This document shows, piece after piece, positions 47,271-58,495 of a stretch of DNA of 64,000 nt. The position numbers and the translations under genes were made by a program. Where the stretch lies: the NCBI GenBank assembly GCA_024345305.1, contig BRON01000001.1, forward strand, positions 2,728,001 through 2,792,000. The letters run 5' to 3'. The DNA is from Mrakia gelida. Lineage: Eukaryota > Basidiomycota > Tremellomycetes > Cystofilobasidiales > Mrakiaceae. How positions within the stretch are numbered: the stretch's first letter is position 1; each line of letters begins with the position of its first letter. Below the pieces are notes generated by a model. That model worked only from the letters and a program-made list of their open reading frames with translations. It was not told the DNA's origin and searched no databases.

Positions 47271-50179
47271 ATGTCCTACGCCTCCCACAACTCCAACTCG
47301 AACTCGAAACCACCCATCCCAGCTCACTTCCAAGCTCCCCTCCCCATCCCTGCGACTCAACCCAAGGAGTACAACCCAACCTACGTCGCCCCCTCCCCTC
47401 TCTTCATGACAGGTGTACCAGGAACGTTCGGAGCAGGATGGGATGGAAACGGGCCTGGATCCTTCAACGTCAACGGTGGAGCTCAAGCTCATCATCAAGG
47501 AGGAGGTCAACAACAGCAGCAGCCGGGATTCCCTTCCTACGAGACAGCGAAGCAGATCGCAACGCTTCAGAGTAGGTTGGATAGGAAGCTGGGACCCGAG
47601 TACGTTAGTCAGAGGGCTGGACCGGGCGGTGAGTCATCTTCCCTTCGAGTTCTAGCGGGAGAGGGAGAGGAACCAGGGAAGGGAAGGAGGAGGAGGAGCT
47701 CGCGGGAGGCTGGAGAGGAAGGACCTCGATCCGAAGGGTGTGGAAGGTTTTTCTCTTTGCGAGCCTCGTACGGGAAAGGCAGGACATTTGTCTCAAAGCT
47801 GACTTTGTTCTTTGCCCCTTTGCGTTCGATCCCCAGGCTCCAAGCTCACGTACATCGAGGGATGGAAAGGTGAGCTCGTCGTTTCTCTCCCCCCCTTTCC
47901 CTTTCGATGGCTTGTATGCTGCTTCTGTCAGCGCATCGAGAGCTGCAGCTGACATTCCCATTCTCATCCTCTTCTCATGAAGTAATCAACGTCGCCAACG
48001 AGGTCTTCGGGTTCAACGGCTGGTCGAGCACGGTACAGAGACTCGAGACTGATTTCGTGAGCTCACTTCCCTCGTCTCTTCCCTGCCTTCCCTCGTCTTC
48101 CTCCTCTCTTCCTCGCCTGGATCTCCACCTCGGCGATCAAAAACAGGCATCTTTCTGACTCTCTCTCTTCATCTTCGGATCTCCTCAGTGCGATACGAAC
48201 CCTACCACTGGTCGAGTCGCCGTCGGAATCAGCGCCATCATCAGGATCACCCTTCGAGACGGAACCGTTCACGAAGACGTCGGATACGGAGAGATATCCA
48301 ACTCGCCTAGTAAAGCTGCTGCTTTTGATAAGGTTGGGCTCCCCTCTCCCCTCCTCATTTCCTGAACGAATCGCTGACTCGAGTTTTCGTTTCGTCGCGC
48401 GTCGTCGAACAGTGCAAGAAGGAAGCCATCACCGACGCCGTCAAGCGAGCTCTTCGAAGCTTCGGAAACGTTTTGGGAAACTGCCTCTACGACAAGGAGT
48501 ACACGAAGGAGATCAACAAGATGAAGACTCCTACAGTTCGTCTCGTCTCTCCTTCGTTCTCTCGTTCGCGTTGACATCGAGCTGACTCTCCCTCTCTCGT
48601 CCTGGTCGCTCTCAGCCTCGATGGGATCCGAAACAGCTCTACCGACGACCTGAGTTCGATGAGTTCGGTTCTCGAGATGGAATCACCACAGATCCAGCCA
48701 ACGGCCACAACCCTCAACTCGCTCACGCTGGTCCTTCGTCCCATGCCTCCTCCTCGACATCCTCCGCGACGCCAGCTCCTCCCATCTCTCGACCCACTTC
48801 CTACAACACCACTCCTACCACCAACACCACCAACAACAATCTCGCTCGATCCGCCATGAACAACAGCTACAACCAAAACTCTGCCTCCTCTTCCACCTCG
48901 GCCAACAAAGTCAACGGAGGAGGAGGAGGAGCTGGTCGACCCATCAACAACAACCCTCCCACTCCCGTCTCCCTTCCTCGATCCAACCCAGCACCACCAC
49001 CGACCGAGGCTACGACGCTGGAAGAGTGTGTGCCGATGGGACCGACGGCTTCGCAGCAGATGGAGATGGAGTTCGACGACGGGTTCGATTTGACGGGAGT
49101 GGTGCTGGACGCGGACGCGTACTCATCAGGAGCAGGAGGAGGAGCTTCTTCGGCTGGACGACGGGCTTCGGGGAGTGAGGATGTGGGAGATGATTCGTTC
49201 GCCCATATCTCGGTTGTCGGGTGAGTTCCTCTCCTTCCTCCTTCTCTTGGTCGAACGCCAGACCGTCTGACGCATCTCCCTTTCCTCCTCTTCGTCAGCA
49301 ACGGGTCGAACTCTCGTAGCGCCATGTCTGCTCCTCCTCCCCCGCCACCAAAACAAACCACCACTCCCACCGCCGACGCTCCTCGATCCTCGAAATCCTC
49401 TTCGCCAGCAGACCTCCGCTCCTCCACCATCGGAAGCAGCGGAAACTCGAACTCCAACAACAACTCCAACTCCTCCTCTTCGACTTCCATGAAACCTCCT
49501 CAGCAAGTTCCATCAGCTTCACGTCCTCCTCCTCGAGTTGGAGGGTTCAACTTCCCCACCGGCCACGTGAGTCTTCGCCTTTTTTCGTCCCCTCGTCGCG
49601 TCTCACTCCTTTCCCTTCTCTTCTCGAACGACTGAACGCTGATTCCTCCCTCTCTCTCCTCTCTCCCTCTCCCTCTCTCTTTCACTTTTGTACGGAATCC
49701 AATCGCATCATCAGAACACAACTCCCTCAGCAGCAGCACCAACATCCAACCCCCCTCCCTTCGAAGCTCTCAAAAGGAACCACTCCGTCGCCGCCGCTGG
49801 CTCGTCGTCAACCACGAGCGGGAACGGGAACACCAAGCTTGCAACGAGAGTCTACCCACCCAACGCTGGAGCAGCAAAGAGAGCTCAGTCTCTCGCAGGC
49901 TTGACTTCGTTGGAGAGTGCGAGGTGAGTTGGTCGTTGACCTCGTCTCGTTGGAATCCGTGTCGCGTCGCGTTCTCCCTCTTCCTTCGAGCGCTGACTTC
50001 TCTCCCTCCTTCTTCTCTCCTTTTTCTTTTTCTTTTTTCCTTTTCGAAACAGCATCGTCCCAGCCTCGGTCCTCCCAGTGGTGACGAGACAGCCTCTGGG
50101 CGAGCTGCCCTTGTTCGACGATGAGGGTGGGGATGGAGGACCGGCGAAGCGAGCGAGGGTCGAGTACGGGGGGTTCTGA
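47271..50179 (+). CDS. RAD52: Rad52 single-strand annealing / recombination mediator
   Basis: Nuclear homologous-recombination protein that anneals single strands and loads Rad51. After a Gln/Asn-rich leader the Rad52 DNA-binding domain runs [120 protein letters not shown] and [16 protein letters not shown], close to the family consensus throughout. The C-terminal half is low complexity (Ser, Pro, Asn, Thr), with the Rad51-binding part not identifiable by eye, ending [18 protein letters not shown], a possible nuclear signal (TGA 50177). ATG at 47271. Eight exons. The strongly asparagine/serine-rich tail is longer than in yeast. Confidence 0.95.
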
Positions 50180-50534
50180 GAGGAGTAGCATACTTTAGCG
50201 GCATCTTTGGGTAGGGAGGGAGGCTGGGAGTGGTTCAATTAACTTTGCATAGGACTGAGGGACGACGGAACGACGCGATTTTACGAGTTGACTTTTCTCT
50301 TTCGTCTCGCTCGTGCTTTCTTCTTTTTCGGGTCGGAGCGCTCTTCCAGGGAACGAAAGATAGACGCACATCTCACGTCCCTTCCGTTCAACGGTGCTCT
50401 CGTTCGCTCAAGCCAGCTGAGCTCTCGAGTCCAAGGAACGAAGTTGAATATCGTCGAGCTCGCCTGTTCCCCTCTTCTCCCTCTCTCGCCCTCCTCCCCT
50501 CCCCCCGATTTCATCCCCCAGCCCATCCCCAGTG

Positions 50535-50842
50535 TCCCCAACCTGCCCCTCATCGTCAAGGCCCGATTCGTCTCTGCCCTCGCTGAGGCCAAGATCAAGC
50601 AGGTTCGTTCCCAACCCTCCTTTTCATTTCGCGTCGCCCTCCCTCCCTCCCCCGTTCGTTCTTCGTCCAGTTTTCTGACCTACCCCCCTCCGCCCAACTC
50701 GCAATCTCAAGGCTGGAGGTATCGTCGTGCTCACTGCTTAATTGCAGTCGTTTTCGACGAAGAAAAGGACTCTGGGAAGCGGGAGAGAGAGTGGAGGATG
50801 TGATGGTTTCGGCTCATGTTTGCTCGTTCGGACGCGAGGAGA

Positions 50843-50894
<52 letters not shown>

Positions 50895-51312
50895 AGGGAG
50901 AGGGAGAGACTCGTCAACCGTGAGATGAGAGTGGGATGGCTTTCGGACACGAAGTGTGAAGGAGTTGCTCGTCGTCTTGAGCTGGAAGAGGGACGGGAGG
51001 GCGAGGAAGGCGCGACGAAGCTCGGACGTTAAAATCGAGCCGTCGTTGGTCAGACGCAAGACGAGGGATCAATCGAGTCTCCTCTGGCTGAGATACGTTG
51101 TTCTAGTGGAGTAAGAAGTGGATTGGAAGGTGTCGTGGAGTTCTCGAACCCGATTCAACGGTAACAAGGGGACGAAGAAGAGAGACGCGTCGTCGTCCAC
51201 TTTGAAAGACCGAGCTTCTCACTCTTCATCCGCTCACACATACAGATACATCTCGACTGCCAATTAATGAGGTGGGGAGAGAGAATTTTCCGCCTTGAGC
51301 TGGAGGAGCGAA
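50535..51312 (+). repeat. Left arm of a large inverted repeat (detached copy of uL15 3' end)
   Basis: Reverse-complement match to 56887-57665 over about 0.78 kb; comparing long stretches by eye I found almost only single-base differences (e.g. CCCCAACC against CCCCGACC, TCTTGAGC against TCATGAGC) and a different length of GA/CT repeat. It contains the last two exons of the uL15 gene with their intron: [20 protein letters not shown], then AGGIVVLTA and TAA at 50739, plus 3' flank. There is no upstream uL15 coding sequence, so this copy cannot make the protein. Confidence 0.92.
50850..50890. repeat. (GA)n microsatellite in left arm
   Basis: Long GA run just after the uL15 3' end copy. The partner CT run lies at about 57308-57352 in the right arm and differs in length, as expected for slippage. 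Confidence 0.9.
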
Positions 51313-51418
51313 AGGGGAAGAGAGGAGGGAAGGAAGGAGGAGATGAGCGCGAGTCAGCCGCTCGTCCCCGTTTGCTTCCTTTTCTCGTCTTCCAGAGGGG
51401 ATATGAAGGGAGACTTAC

Positions 51419-51491
51419 TCGGCTGAGCTCTTTCACCGATCCCAAAGTAGGTGATATTGACGTTTTCGAGATAGTTTGGGGAGCTGGACAT
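51419..51491 (-). pseudogene. Isolated GST-like first exon
   Basis: ATG at 51491 opens MSSSPNYLENVNITYFGIGE then RAQPS, followed by a perfect GTAAGT donor. The NITYFGI..RA.PSR pattern is the thioredoxin-fold start of glutathione S-transferases (usual ITYF.IRGRAEPIRLAL). The next exon is not found; about 100 bp further on the minus strand the sequence enters the left inverted-repeat arm, where the first acceptor (CTCCAG) leads to nonmatching sequence. It looks like a gene cut at the repeat boundary. Confidence 0.6.
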
Positions 51492-51586
51492 GTCGAAGAA
51501 GGGAGGGAGATGGGTGTTGGCGGCTGAAAGACGAACGGCGCTCGAAGCAGATCGCTCGCTCTCCGATTCTTCTCGTCCACGTATAA

Positions 51587-52655
51587 TCAGATATGATCGA
51601 CGAAGAGGGTAGATATCGAACCAGCTGTACTAATGCGCTTAACCTCCAACTCCACCGCGAAGACGCCCCTCCTCCCCTCAGGCAACGATCCAACCGCCTC
51701 CTCGACCTCTTTCTTCTCCCTCTCTGATCCTACAACCCAGATGATTGAGCCATCCTGCATCGATCCCAGCCCCAACGGTGCCACCATATACTGTTGGGCG
51801 AGTGCGAGGAACTGGGATGCGTTGTTGTGGGTTTGAGCTAGGAGGGTGTAGAGGTGAAGACGAAGGACGCGTCGTCGGTCCATAGTTGGAGGAGGAAGAG
51901 CAGCCAAAGCTCCTGTGGATCCGATGAGGACGAAAGCTCCCTTCATCTCGATTTCCTCGATCCTCGTCCATCCGGATAGGAGAGGGCTTGTCCGCAGATC
52001 CGCGACGGGGCGGGAGAGGGACGGTCGACGTTGAGTGTCGTAGGTGATCCGAAGAGGGTTGAGGTGAGGGAGCAGGTAGGTATGGAAGGAGACGAGGAGG
52101 TCCGGTCTTTGGTAGTCGTAGGAGATGCGGAGGGTGTCGATGGGGAGGGGCGCGAGCTCTGGAGCTTTGAAGAACGGGAGGGAGAGGAGGGGATGGGTGG
52201 GTCCGAGGAGGAGGGAGGAAAAGTTGAGGTGCAGGGACTGGATTTGCGACAGGGAGAGGTGGGAACTGATTCGAGATGGCGATACAGATGTCTACGAGAG
52301 TCGGTGTACCAAAGCAAGTAGGAAGAAACTCGTCGTTAGGTGGTGAGATGAGGCGAAGGAACGGGAGGGAGGAGGGAAGCTCACCTCGACTTGTCGCTCA
52401 CAGAACAGCTGCTCCAACGGGGAAAGAGACTGGATCTCGACTTCCTTGTATAGAAGGTGAGATGAAGCCTCGAGGACATCGAAAGAGACGGCCCCGAGAA
52501 CGGCGAGAGCTGCTGGGTCCGAGGCTTCGATGATCATGAGGATGCATTCGAAGGGCAGGCGAGGTCGAACGATCTGCGAAGCGAAGGGAAGCGTTCAGCT
52601 CAGAGACCATGGCTTCAGACAGATCAGAACAGGAGAAGGAGCTCACTTGAGACAT
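51587..52655 (-). CDS. F-box-like protein, lineage family member 2
   Basis: Paralog of the gene at 22108. From ATG 52655 (MSQ) the next exon reads IVRPRLPFECILMIIEASDP, AALAVLGAVSFDVLEASSHL, LYKEVEIQSLSPLEQLFCER, an F-box-like domain with the same ending (LEQLFCER against LGKLFCKR). Then SRISSHLSLSQIQSLHLNFS, PLPIDTLRISYDYQRPDLLV, HLNPLRITYDTQRRPSLSRP, SGWTRIEEIEMKGAFVLIG and the C-terminal GSIIWVVGSEREKKEVEEAV, parallel to GSVVLVVESDKERREADAAL in the partner. Stop TGA 51587. An upstream exon (DCVPLLATTRR, acceptor at about 52705) could extend the N-terminus in frame. The gene sits inside the inverted-repeat spacer. SCF adaptor role is inference. Confidence 0.72.
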
Positions 52656-53062
52656 TATGGTGGAGGGATTTCGTCTGGTGGTGGCGAGAAGCGGCACACA
52701 GTCCTGAGATGATCGAAGAAGGAAGGGAGGAAGGTCAGCTTCGATCTTCCTTCCTCGCTCAGTCGCTCTTCCTGCCAGCTTAACAGACTCACCTACGACT
52801 GCCTAGAGGTCTTGAAACGCGGAATCTCTGAGCCTCTTCTTGTTGCTTTGGTGGTAAGGGAGCGGGTCGACGTTGGGTGAAGAGTGGACGAAGATGTCGA
52901 CCGAGCTCTCGAGAGAGGAAAGAGAGCCGCAGGAAGCTTTGGCCTCGGTCGACCTCTCTCTGAAGACTTTCCGTCTCATTTGAGACATGCGAAGTTCGTT
53001 CATCGTCAGTAGACCAAAAGAAGAGCGTAAAAAGAAGGCAAGCCTACAAAACAAGGAAGTAG

Positions 53063-56000
53063 TCAAGCGCTCGACGGTCTCTCCTCCTCTTCCTGCTTCT
53101 CGAGATCAACAACTTCGTTCGCCTTGTTTCCTCCAGGAGTAGGTTCGCCCAGCGTAGATCCATCTTTAATGAGAAGAGTGCTGGCCGAAGCGAAGATGCC
53201 TTTTCCAAGCGAAGTGGAAGACCGAGAGGAGTGAGCAGACGAACGAGCCGACGCGTCGTTGATCGAAGAGGACGAGGCAAAAGACTCACAAGATACGAGA
53301 GCGAAAAGGAACACGCGTCGAATGGCGAGGCGGTATCTGAAGATCAAATCCAGGGTAAGTTACGAGCCAGAAAGGGGAAGAAGAAAAGCGGAAACGCGAC
53401 GCACGCTTCGATGACTCCAGCCTGCATCTCCTTCGGTACCATGCTTCGTATCGCCGCTACCGAGTCTCTGACGAGGGGAACCAGCTCCTTTGGAAGCTCG
53501 GGGACGACTTGAGCGAGCTTGAAAGGGAGGAGGTTCGCGAAGATACTGGTTCCGACTCCCGCGCCCACGATCCTCCCGATGAATCTGAACGTCGAGCGAG
53601 AAAGGAGACATTGATCAGCCTCGTCGCGAGTAGGACGAAAGAGATTTGAGCTTACCCAATAGAATTAACAACAGCGACTCCGCTAGCGACGAGATGAGGT
53701 TCCTTTCGAAGCTCAACCTGGGTGGCGACCATGGGCTGAGGGCGAGGAGAATCGAAGCTCGGTCAGCCTCGTCGTTTGCGAGTACGAGAAAGATCGCTCA
53801 CGTTTTGAAGGAAGAGCGCGATGCCCAACCCGATGAAGCTCTCGAAGCCCAAGACCCGTTGGAAGTGGGTGAGGAAGTTCGTCGAGTAGATGAGGCCGCT
53901 GAGGTAGAAAGAGGGGAGGGTGGTTGAGAACGACGCGCCTTTGAACTCCTCGACGAGCTCCAGGAACTCACCATCCGAGCGCCATGACGAGAGGTCCAGA
54001 GAACATGATCCACTTGTATCGACCTTTCCACGCGACGACGCGGCCGACGAAGATGAGGAGGCTGGTGTTGACGATGATCATTGCTGAAAACGAAAGGGAC
54101 AGAGAAAACCAAACCCGGTTCAGTTCAAGGGCTGCGAGGAGAAGGTCTTTGAGGACGGGGTACGAACGAAGAAGATCGACACCTGCTCGGGTCTGTAGGA
54201 TGAGGGTGGAGAGACGAAGGTCATGTCAGAGACGAAAGAGGGAGGTGCAAAACGGGAAGATGTTGACGAGAGTTGAGGAAGAGGACGCGCGCTCGACTTA
54301 CCGCTGAGTGTCCGTTGATGGCTTGGAATCCGATAGAGAGGAACAGAATTGCTGCCTGAAGGTAGGAAGAGACCAAGATAAAGGAGGTCAGGCGACGGAA
54401 GAGAAAATTTCCACTGCGAAAGTCGCGACGCGAAGTGACTCGCCATGTAAACAAGGTTTCCGAAGGCTGAAAAGAGAGAAAGGCGGCTTGGAATCAGACC
54501 CAGGTCTTTTGGAAGTGAGCGCGAGATTGATCAACTCACCAGCGGTCCCACAAGAACCTACGATCGTCCTCCGTTTGAACAACTTCAACGGAATCAACGC
54601 TTTCTCGTCGCCCATCCAAAACGACCACGCGACGAGGGCGACAAGCGAGACTGGGACCATGATGAAGAGGCCGATCACAGAAGCAGACTTCCAAGGACGC
54701 TCGACTCCTCCGTATTGGATCGCGAGAGTCAGATCGATGCTGAACGCGAGGGCAAGAGCGACTCCGACGTGATCCAGTTGGACGAGCTTCTGAAGGAGAG
54801 ATCTCGTGTCGTTGGTCGATCCGAGAGGTGGGCGAGCTTCGAGGAGACTGATAGAGGAGCGGGAAAAGGTCAGAAGAGGTTGAGGGACGACGAGGAGGGA
54901 CTAGGAAGTCGAAGACGGAGGTTCACAGGAAGCAAAGAAAAAAAGAAACGGCACCGAGAGGAACGTTGATGAAGAAACACCATCTCCAGGACACATGGTC
55001 CGTGAAGGCTCCTCCAACCAGAGGTCCGATGATGGAGGCGAGTCCGAAGCAGGCTGACGAAAGAGAGCGGAAGGAGCGAGGGTCAGGTCCAAGAGGAGCG
55101 ACGACGACGCGACTTTGATTCGAACTCAGACTCACCTCCGATCAAACCGAGATACTTGGACCTCTCAGCGAGAGTTGTAATCTCAACAACGAGTTGGAAT
55201 CCACAAGCGAAGATACCGGCTGCTCCGATTCCCGCGACGACTCGACCTGAGAAGGGAAAAGACGACGAGAGCGTGAGTTTGCGTTCGACCCGGGTTTTGA
55301 TCTCCGAAGTCGCTCAACAAACGCAAAACGAACCTAGGATGAGGACCTTCATGTTGGGAGCGGCTCCGCAGAGAATGGACCCTGATAGAAGAACGGATCG
55401 AGGTCAGCTCGAGTTATTCCGAAGTGGACCGAAGTACGCGACGCGTCTCGAGACTCACCGAGCTCGAAGAGAAAGATGGCGAGAAGGTAGACCCATTTGC
55501 TTCCGAAGATGACGAGATACTGTCCGAAGGCGAGAGTGAAGGTGCAGAGACCGATGAAGAATCCTCATAAAGAAGAGAGCGGGGAAGAGGGAGAGGGGAG
55601 AGAGTCAGTCGACGACGAGCAAGGAAGAATCGAAGGAACCATAGACGAACCACTTTGAAGCCAAGCGACCTCGGTCAAGGCGTCGAACTCAGACACAACT
55701 GTTGATAAAGTGGAGATTATCAGCGTCTTGTCGAAGTGACGAGAAAAGGATGCACAAAAAACGAACTGGCGGGGATCGCCTGACGAGAGCGACGGGATGA
55801 GAAAGCGAGATTCAGCGATTCATTCAGTCTCTCGTCGTTCCCCCAAACGGTCGAGCTCACTCACAGTAGCAAGAATGAGCTGATCAAGAGCGAACAGAAA
55901 GACCGTCAATAGGAGGGAGCCGAAGACCTGTTCAAGCGAGGGAGGACGGACGAAGATCAGCGATCAGCTACATCGACGACGTCAAGGACCAACAAAGAGC

Positions 56001-56398
56001 GGCTGATATCCGAGTTCCCTCAAGGGATCAAAGCGGCGACAGCTCGTCCAGATCTCCAGAGAAAAGAGAGCGAAGCCCAACGTGGGAGGAGAAGCGAGAC
56101 GACTTACGAGAACGAACCGCGTTCGACTCAACACCTGGATCGCTCCATCCCCGTCCGCCTGAACGACAGGCTCTGCTCCCTTCGTCAAGGTAGGGCTTTC
56201 CATCGACTGCGCGAAATAAACGACGATTCTTGTGTCAGTTCAAACATGATCCTCTCTCGAGAGCAGGGAAGCCAGGCAGCTCACCTCTTCCTCCTGATCG
56301 AACTTGACGACCTCGTCCTGCTTCTGTTCCTCTGCGCTTCCTCGTCGAGTCGACGTAGACGAGCTGGTTGGTTTCTCCACAGTCTCTTCGAAAGGCAT
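53063..56398 (-). CDS. MFS transporter, DHA2-like 14-span efflux pump
   Basis: Plasma-membrane drug:proton antiporter type. [20 protein letters not shown] (ATG 56398), acidic cytoplasmic leader, [140 protein letters not shown] and [16 protein letters not shown], which is the DHA2 signature ([19 protein letters not shown]). Later [58 protein letters not shown] and [20 protein letters not shown], with a Glu-rich tail ending EEEERPSSA (TGA 53063). About 18 exons. It fills most of the inverted-repeat spacer and is paralogous to the gene at 61875. Substrate unknown. Confidence 0.9.
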
Positions 56399-56573
56399 CG
56401 TTGCTGAGGGTGCGGCTGTGGTGGTTGGCGGAGAGACGAGAAGCGAGAGCCCAGAGGGAAGGCGAGGAGATTTCGTTACGGAAGGTTCGTCGAAGCGAGG
56501 CTCGGCGGCTGTGGCCTTCGTTCTCTCGTCAGGCAAAGCCCGAGCTGTGCGTCAAGGAGAGAAAGGAGCGAGG

Positions 56574-56583
56574 TATATATAAG
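56574..56583 (-). promoter_or_regulatory. TATA-like element upstream of MFS transporter
   Basis: CTTATATATA on the minus strand, about 175 bp before the transporter ATG (56398). One of the few good TATA-like words in this GC-rich window; inducible efflux-pump promoters often have them. No transcription data. Confidence 0.4.
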
Positions 56584-56886
56584 ATCCGAGCTCCGGTGGA
56601 ACTAAGTTGGTTGCGCGCGGTGAAAGAGAACGCGGAGTGACGAGAGCCTGAACGAGAAGACGCGTCGACCGAAACGAGACGAGAGGGAGAGAAAGCGATC
56701 AGCTCGTTTGTCCAAAGACTGGCCATCGAGAGGATGGTCAGGAGAGTGCTATGGGCACCTTGCACCTCAGAAAGAGCACGTTCATTGCTCACTCGCCGGG
56801 GGAGGGATTGCTGGTGCTCACCTCGATCCCTCGTCCTTCGCTTTCGTTCTTGGTCCCCTCGCGTCGTCTTTCCCTCCCTCCTTCCC

Positions 56887-57304
56887 TTCGCTCCTCCAGC
56901 TCAAGGCGGAAAATTCTCTCTCCCCACCTCATTAATTGGCAGTCGAGATGTATCTGTATGTGTGAGCGGATGAAGAGTGAGAAGCTCGGTCTTTCAAAGT
57001 GGACGACGACGCGTCTCTCTTCTTCGTCCCCTTGTTACCGTTGAATCGGGTTCGAGAACTCCACGACACCTTCCAATCCACTTCTTACTCCACTAGAACA
57101 ACGTATCTCAGCCAGAGGAGACTCGATTGATCCCTCGTCTTGCGTCTGACCAACGACGGCTCGATTTTAACGTCCGAGCTTCGTCGCGCCTTCCTCGCCC
57201 TCCCGTCCCTCTTCCAGCTCATGACGACGAGCAACTCCTTCACACTTCGTGTCCGAAAGCCATCCCACTCTCATCTCACGGTTGACGAGTCTCTCCCTCT
57301 CCCT

Positions 57305-57358
<54 letters not shown>

Positions 57359-57665
57359 TCTCCTCGCGTCCGAACGAGCAAACATGAGCCGAAACCATCA
57401 CATCCTCCACTCTCTCTCCCGCTTCCCAGAGTCCTTTTCTTCGTCGAAAACGACTGCAATTAAGCAGTGAGCACGACGATACCTCCAGCCTTGAGATTGC
57501 GAGTTGGGCGGAGGGGGGTAGGTCAGAAAACTGGACGAAGAACGAACGGGGGAGGGAGGGAGGGCGACGCGAAATGAAAAGGAGGGTTGGGAACGAACCT
57601 GCTTGATCTTGGCCTCAGCGAGGGCAGAGACGAATCGGGCCTTGACGATGAGGGGCAGGTCGGGG
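56887..57665 (-). repeat. Right arm of the inverted repeat (3' end of the intact uL15 gene)
   Basis: Counterpart of 50535-51312. It includes the last two exons of the working uL15 gene (stop at 57460) and about 570 bp of downstream sequence. The inner edge is at CTTCGCTCCTCCAGCTCAAG near 56887, after which the two sides diverge; the outer edge is inside the uL15 exon at CCCCGACCTG, near 57660. Confidence 0.92.
57308..57352. repeat. (CT)n microsatellite in right arm
   Basis: Partner of the GA run at 50850-50890 in the left arm; located in the presumed 3' flank of the uL15 gene. Confidence 0.9.
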
Positions 57666-58495
57666 AGTCTAGAAGGTGGTGAAGGTAGAGGATGAGGATG
57701 AGGTTGGGGAGGGAGGGAAGGAGGATGGACGAAGGAAGGAGAAGAAAGGTCAGCTCGATGATTCCCTTCCTATTCGGGTTCAACCGACCCAAACCAGCTA
57801 GCCCAGGCTCGAGAGCGTTCGCTCCTTCGCGTGCCAGCTAGGCGAGTCGATGGAGAGGATGATAGTGAAGGAGAGGAAGACGTACCGTCCCTTTCCGAGG
57901 ACCTTTCCGTAACCGAGAGCAAGGGTGTCGATGACGGGAACGAGGTCACCAGACTGCTTGGGGAACTCCTTCTTCTCGTCGGTGGGGACGAGCGACCAGA
58001 CTGTATGGCAAGGAAGCGAAGAAGAGGAAAAAGGGGAAGGAGGAGGAGGTCAGCGAGGGGAGGAGGCAAAGGGAAGGGAAGGGAAGAGTTGAGCTCGAGA
58101 GAAAACGCACGCTTGTCGATGTTGACGATGGGGCAGTAGTGGGAGTTTCGAGTCAAGTGGTAGTGTCGCATACCGACCTTTCCGAAGTATCTGTTGACGT
58201 CGAAGAGAAGAGCGAGTCAGTTCGAGCTCGAAGGGGAGGAGAGAAGGAAGAGAGGAGACGTACCCAGGATGGTACTTATCGAAGTTGGTCCTGTGGTGAT
58301 GCTGTCCTCCAGCCAATCCTCGTCCTCCCGGATGCTTTCTGTGCTTACCCACACGACCGTGACCGCTGTGGGAGTAGAAGGAGAGGGGACCAGGGTCAGC
58401 CGTTGAGTTGAGATGATGGGAGGGAGGGGGGGGGGATGGACGAACGCCGAGACGTGTCCTCGGTGCTTTCGGGTGTTGGAGAATCGGGTAGGCAT
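57460..58495 (-). CDS. RPL28: 60S ribosomal protein uL15 (L27a/L28)
   Basis: Cytosolic large-subunit protein. [17 protein letters not shown] (ATG 58495), then [20 protein letters not shown] and [102 protein letters not shown] and AGGIVVLTA (TAA 57460). Full-length by comparison with the eukaryotic family, including the [20 protein letters not shown] rRNA-binding block. Six exons, each with good GT-AG signals. The last two exons lie within the inverted-repeat arm and are duplicated at 50535. Divergent from RPS6. The symbol follows yeast RPL28 naming. Confidence 0.95.

Noticed and set aside
50535..50740. A second functional uL15 gene
   Set aside because: Only the last two exons are present; sequence before 50535 is unrelated RAD52 3' flank.
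50820..51060. Reading frames full of Ser-Leu or Arg-Glu dipeptides
   Set aside because: They are translations of the GA/CT microsatellite in the repeat arms.
50535..57665. Transposon with terminal inverted repeats
   Set aside because: The arms are ribosomal gene sequence, the outer edge falls inside a uL15 exon, and no transposase or target-site duplication is seen.
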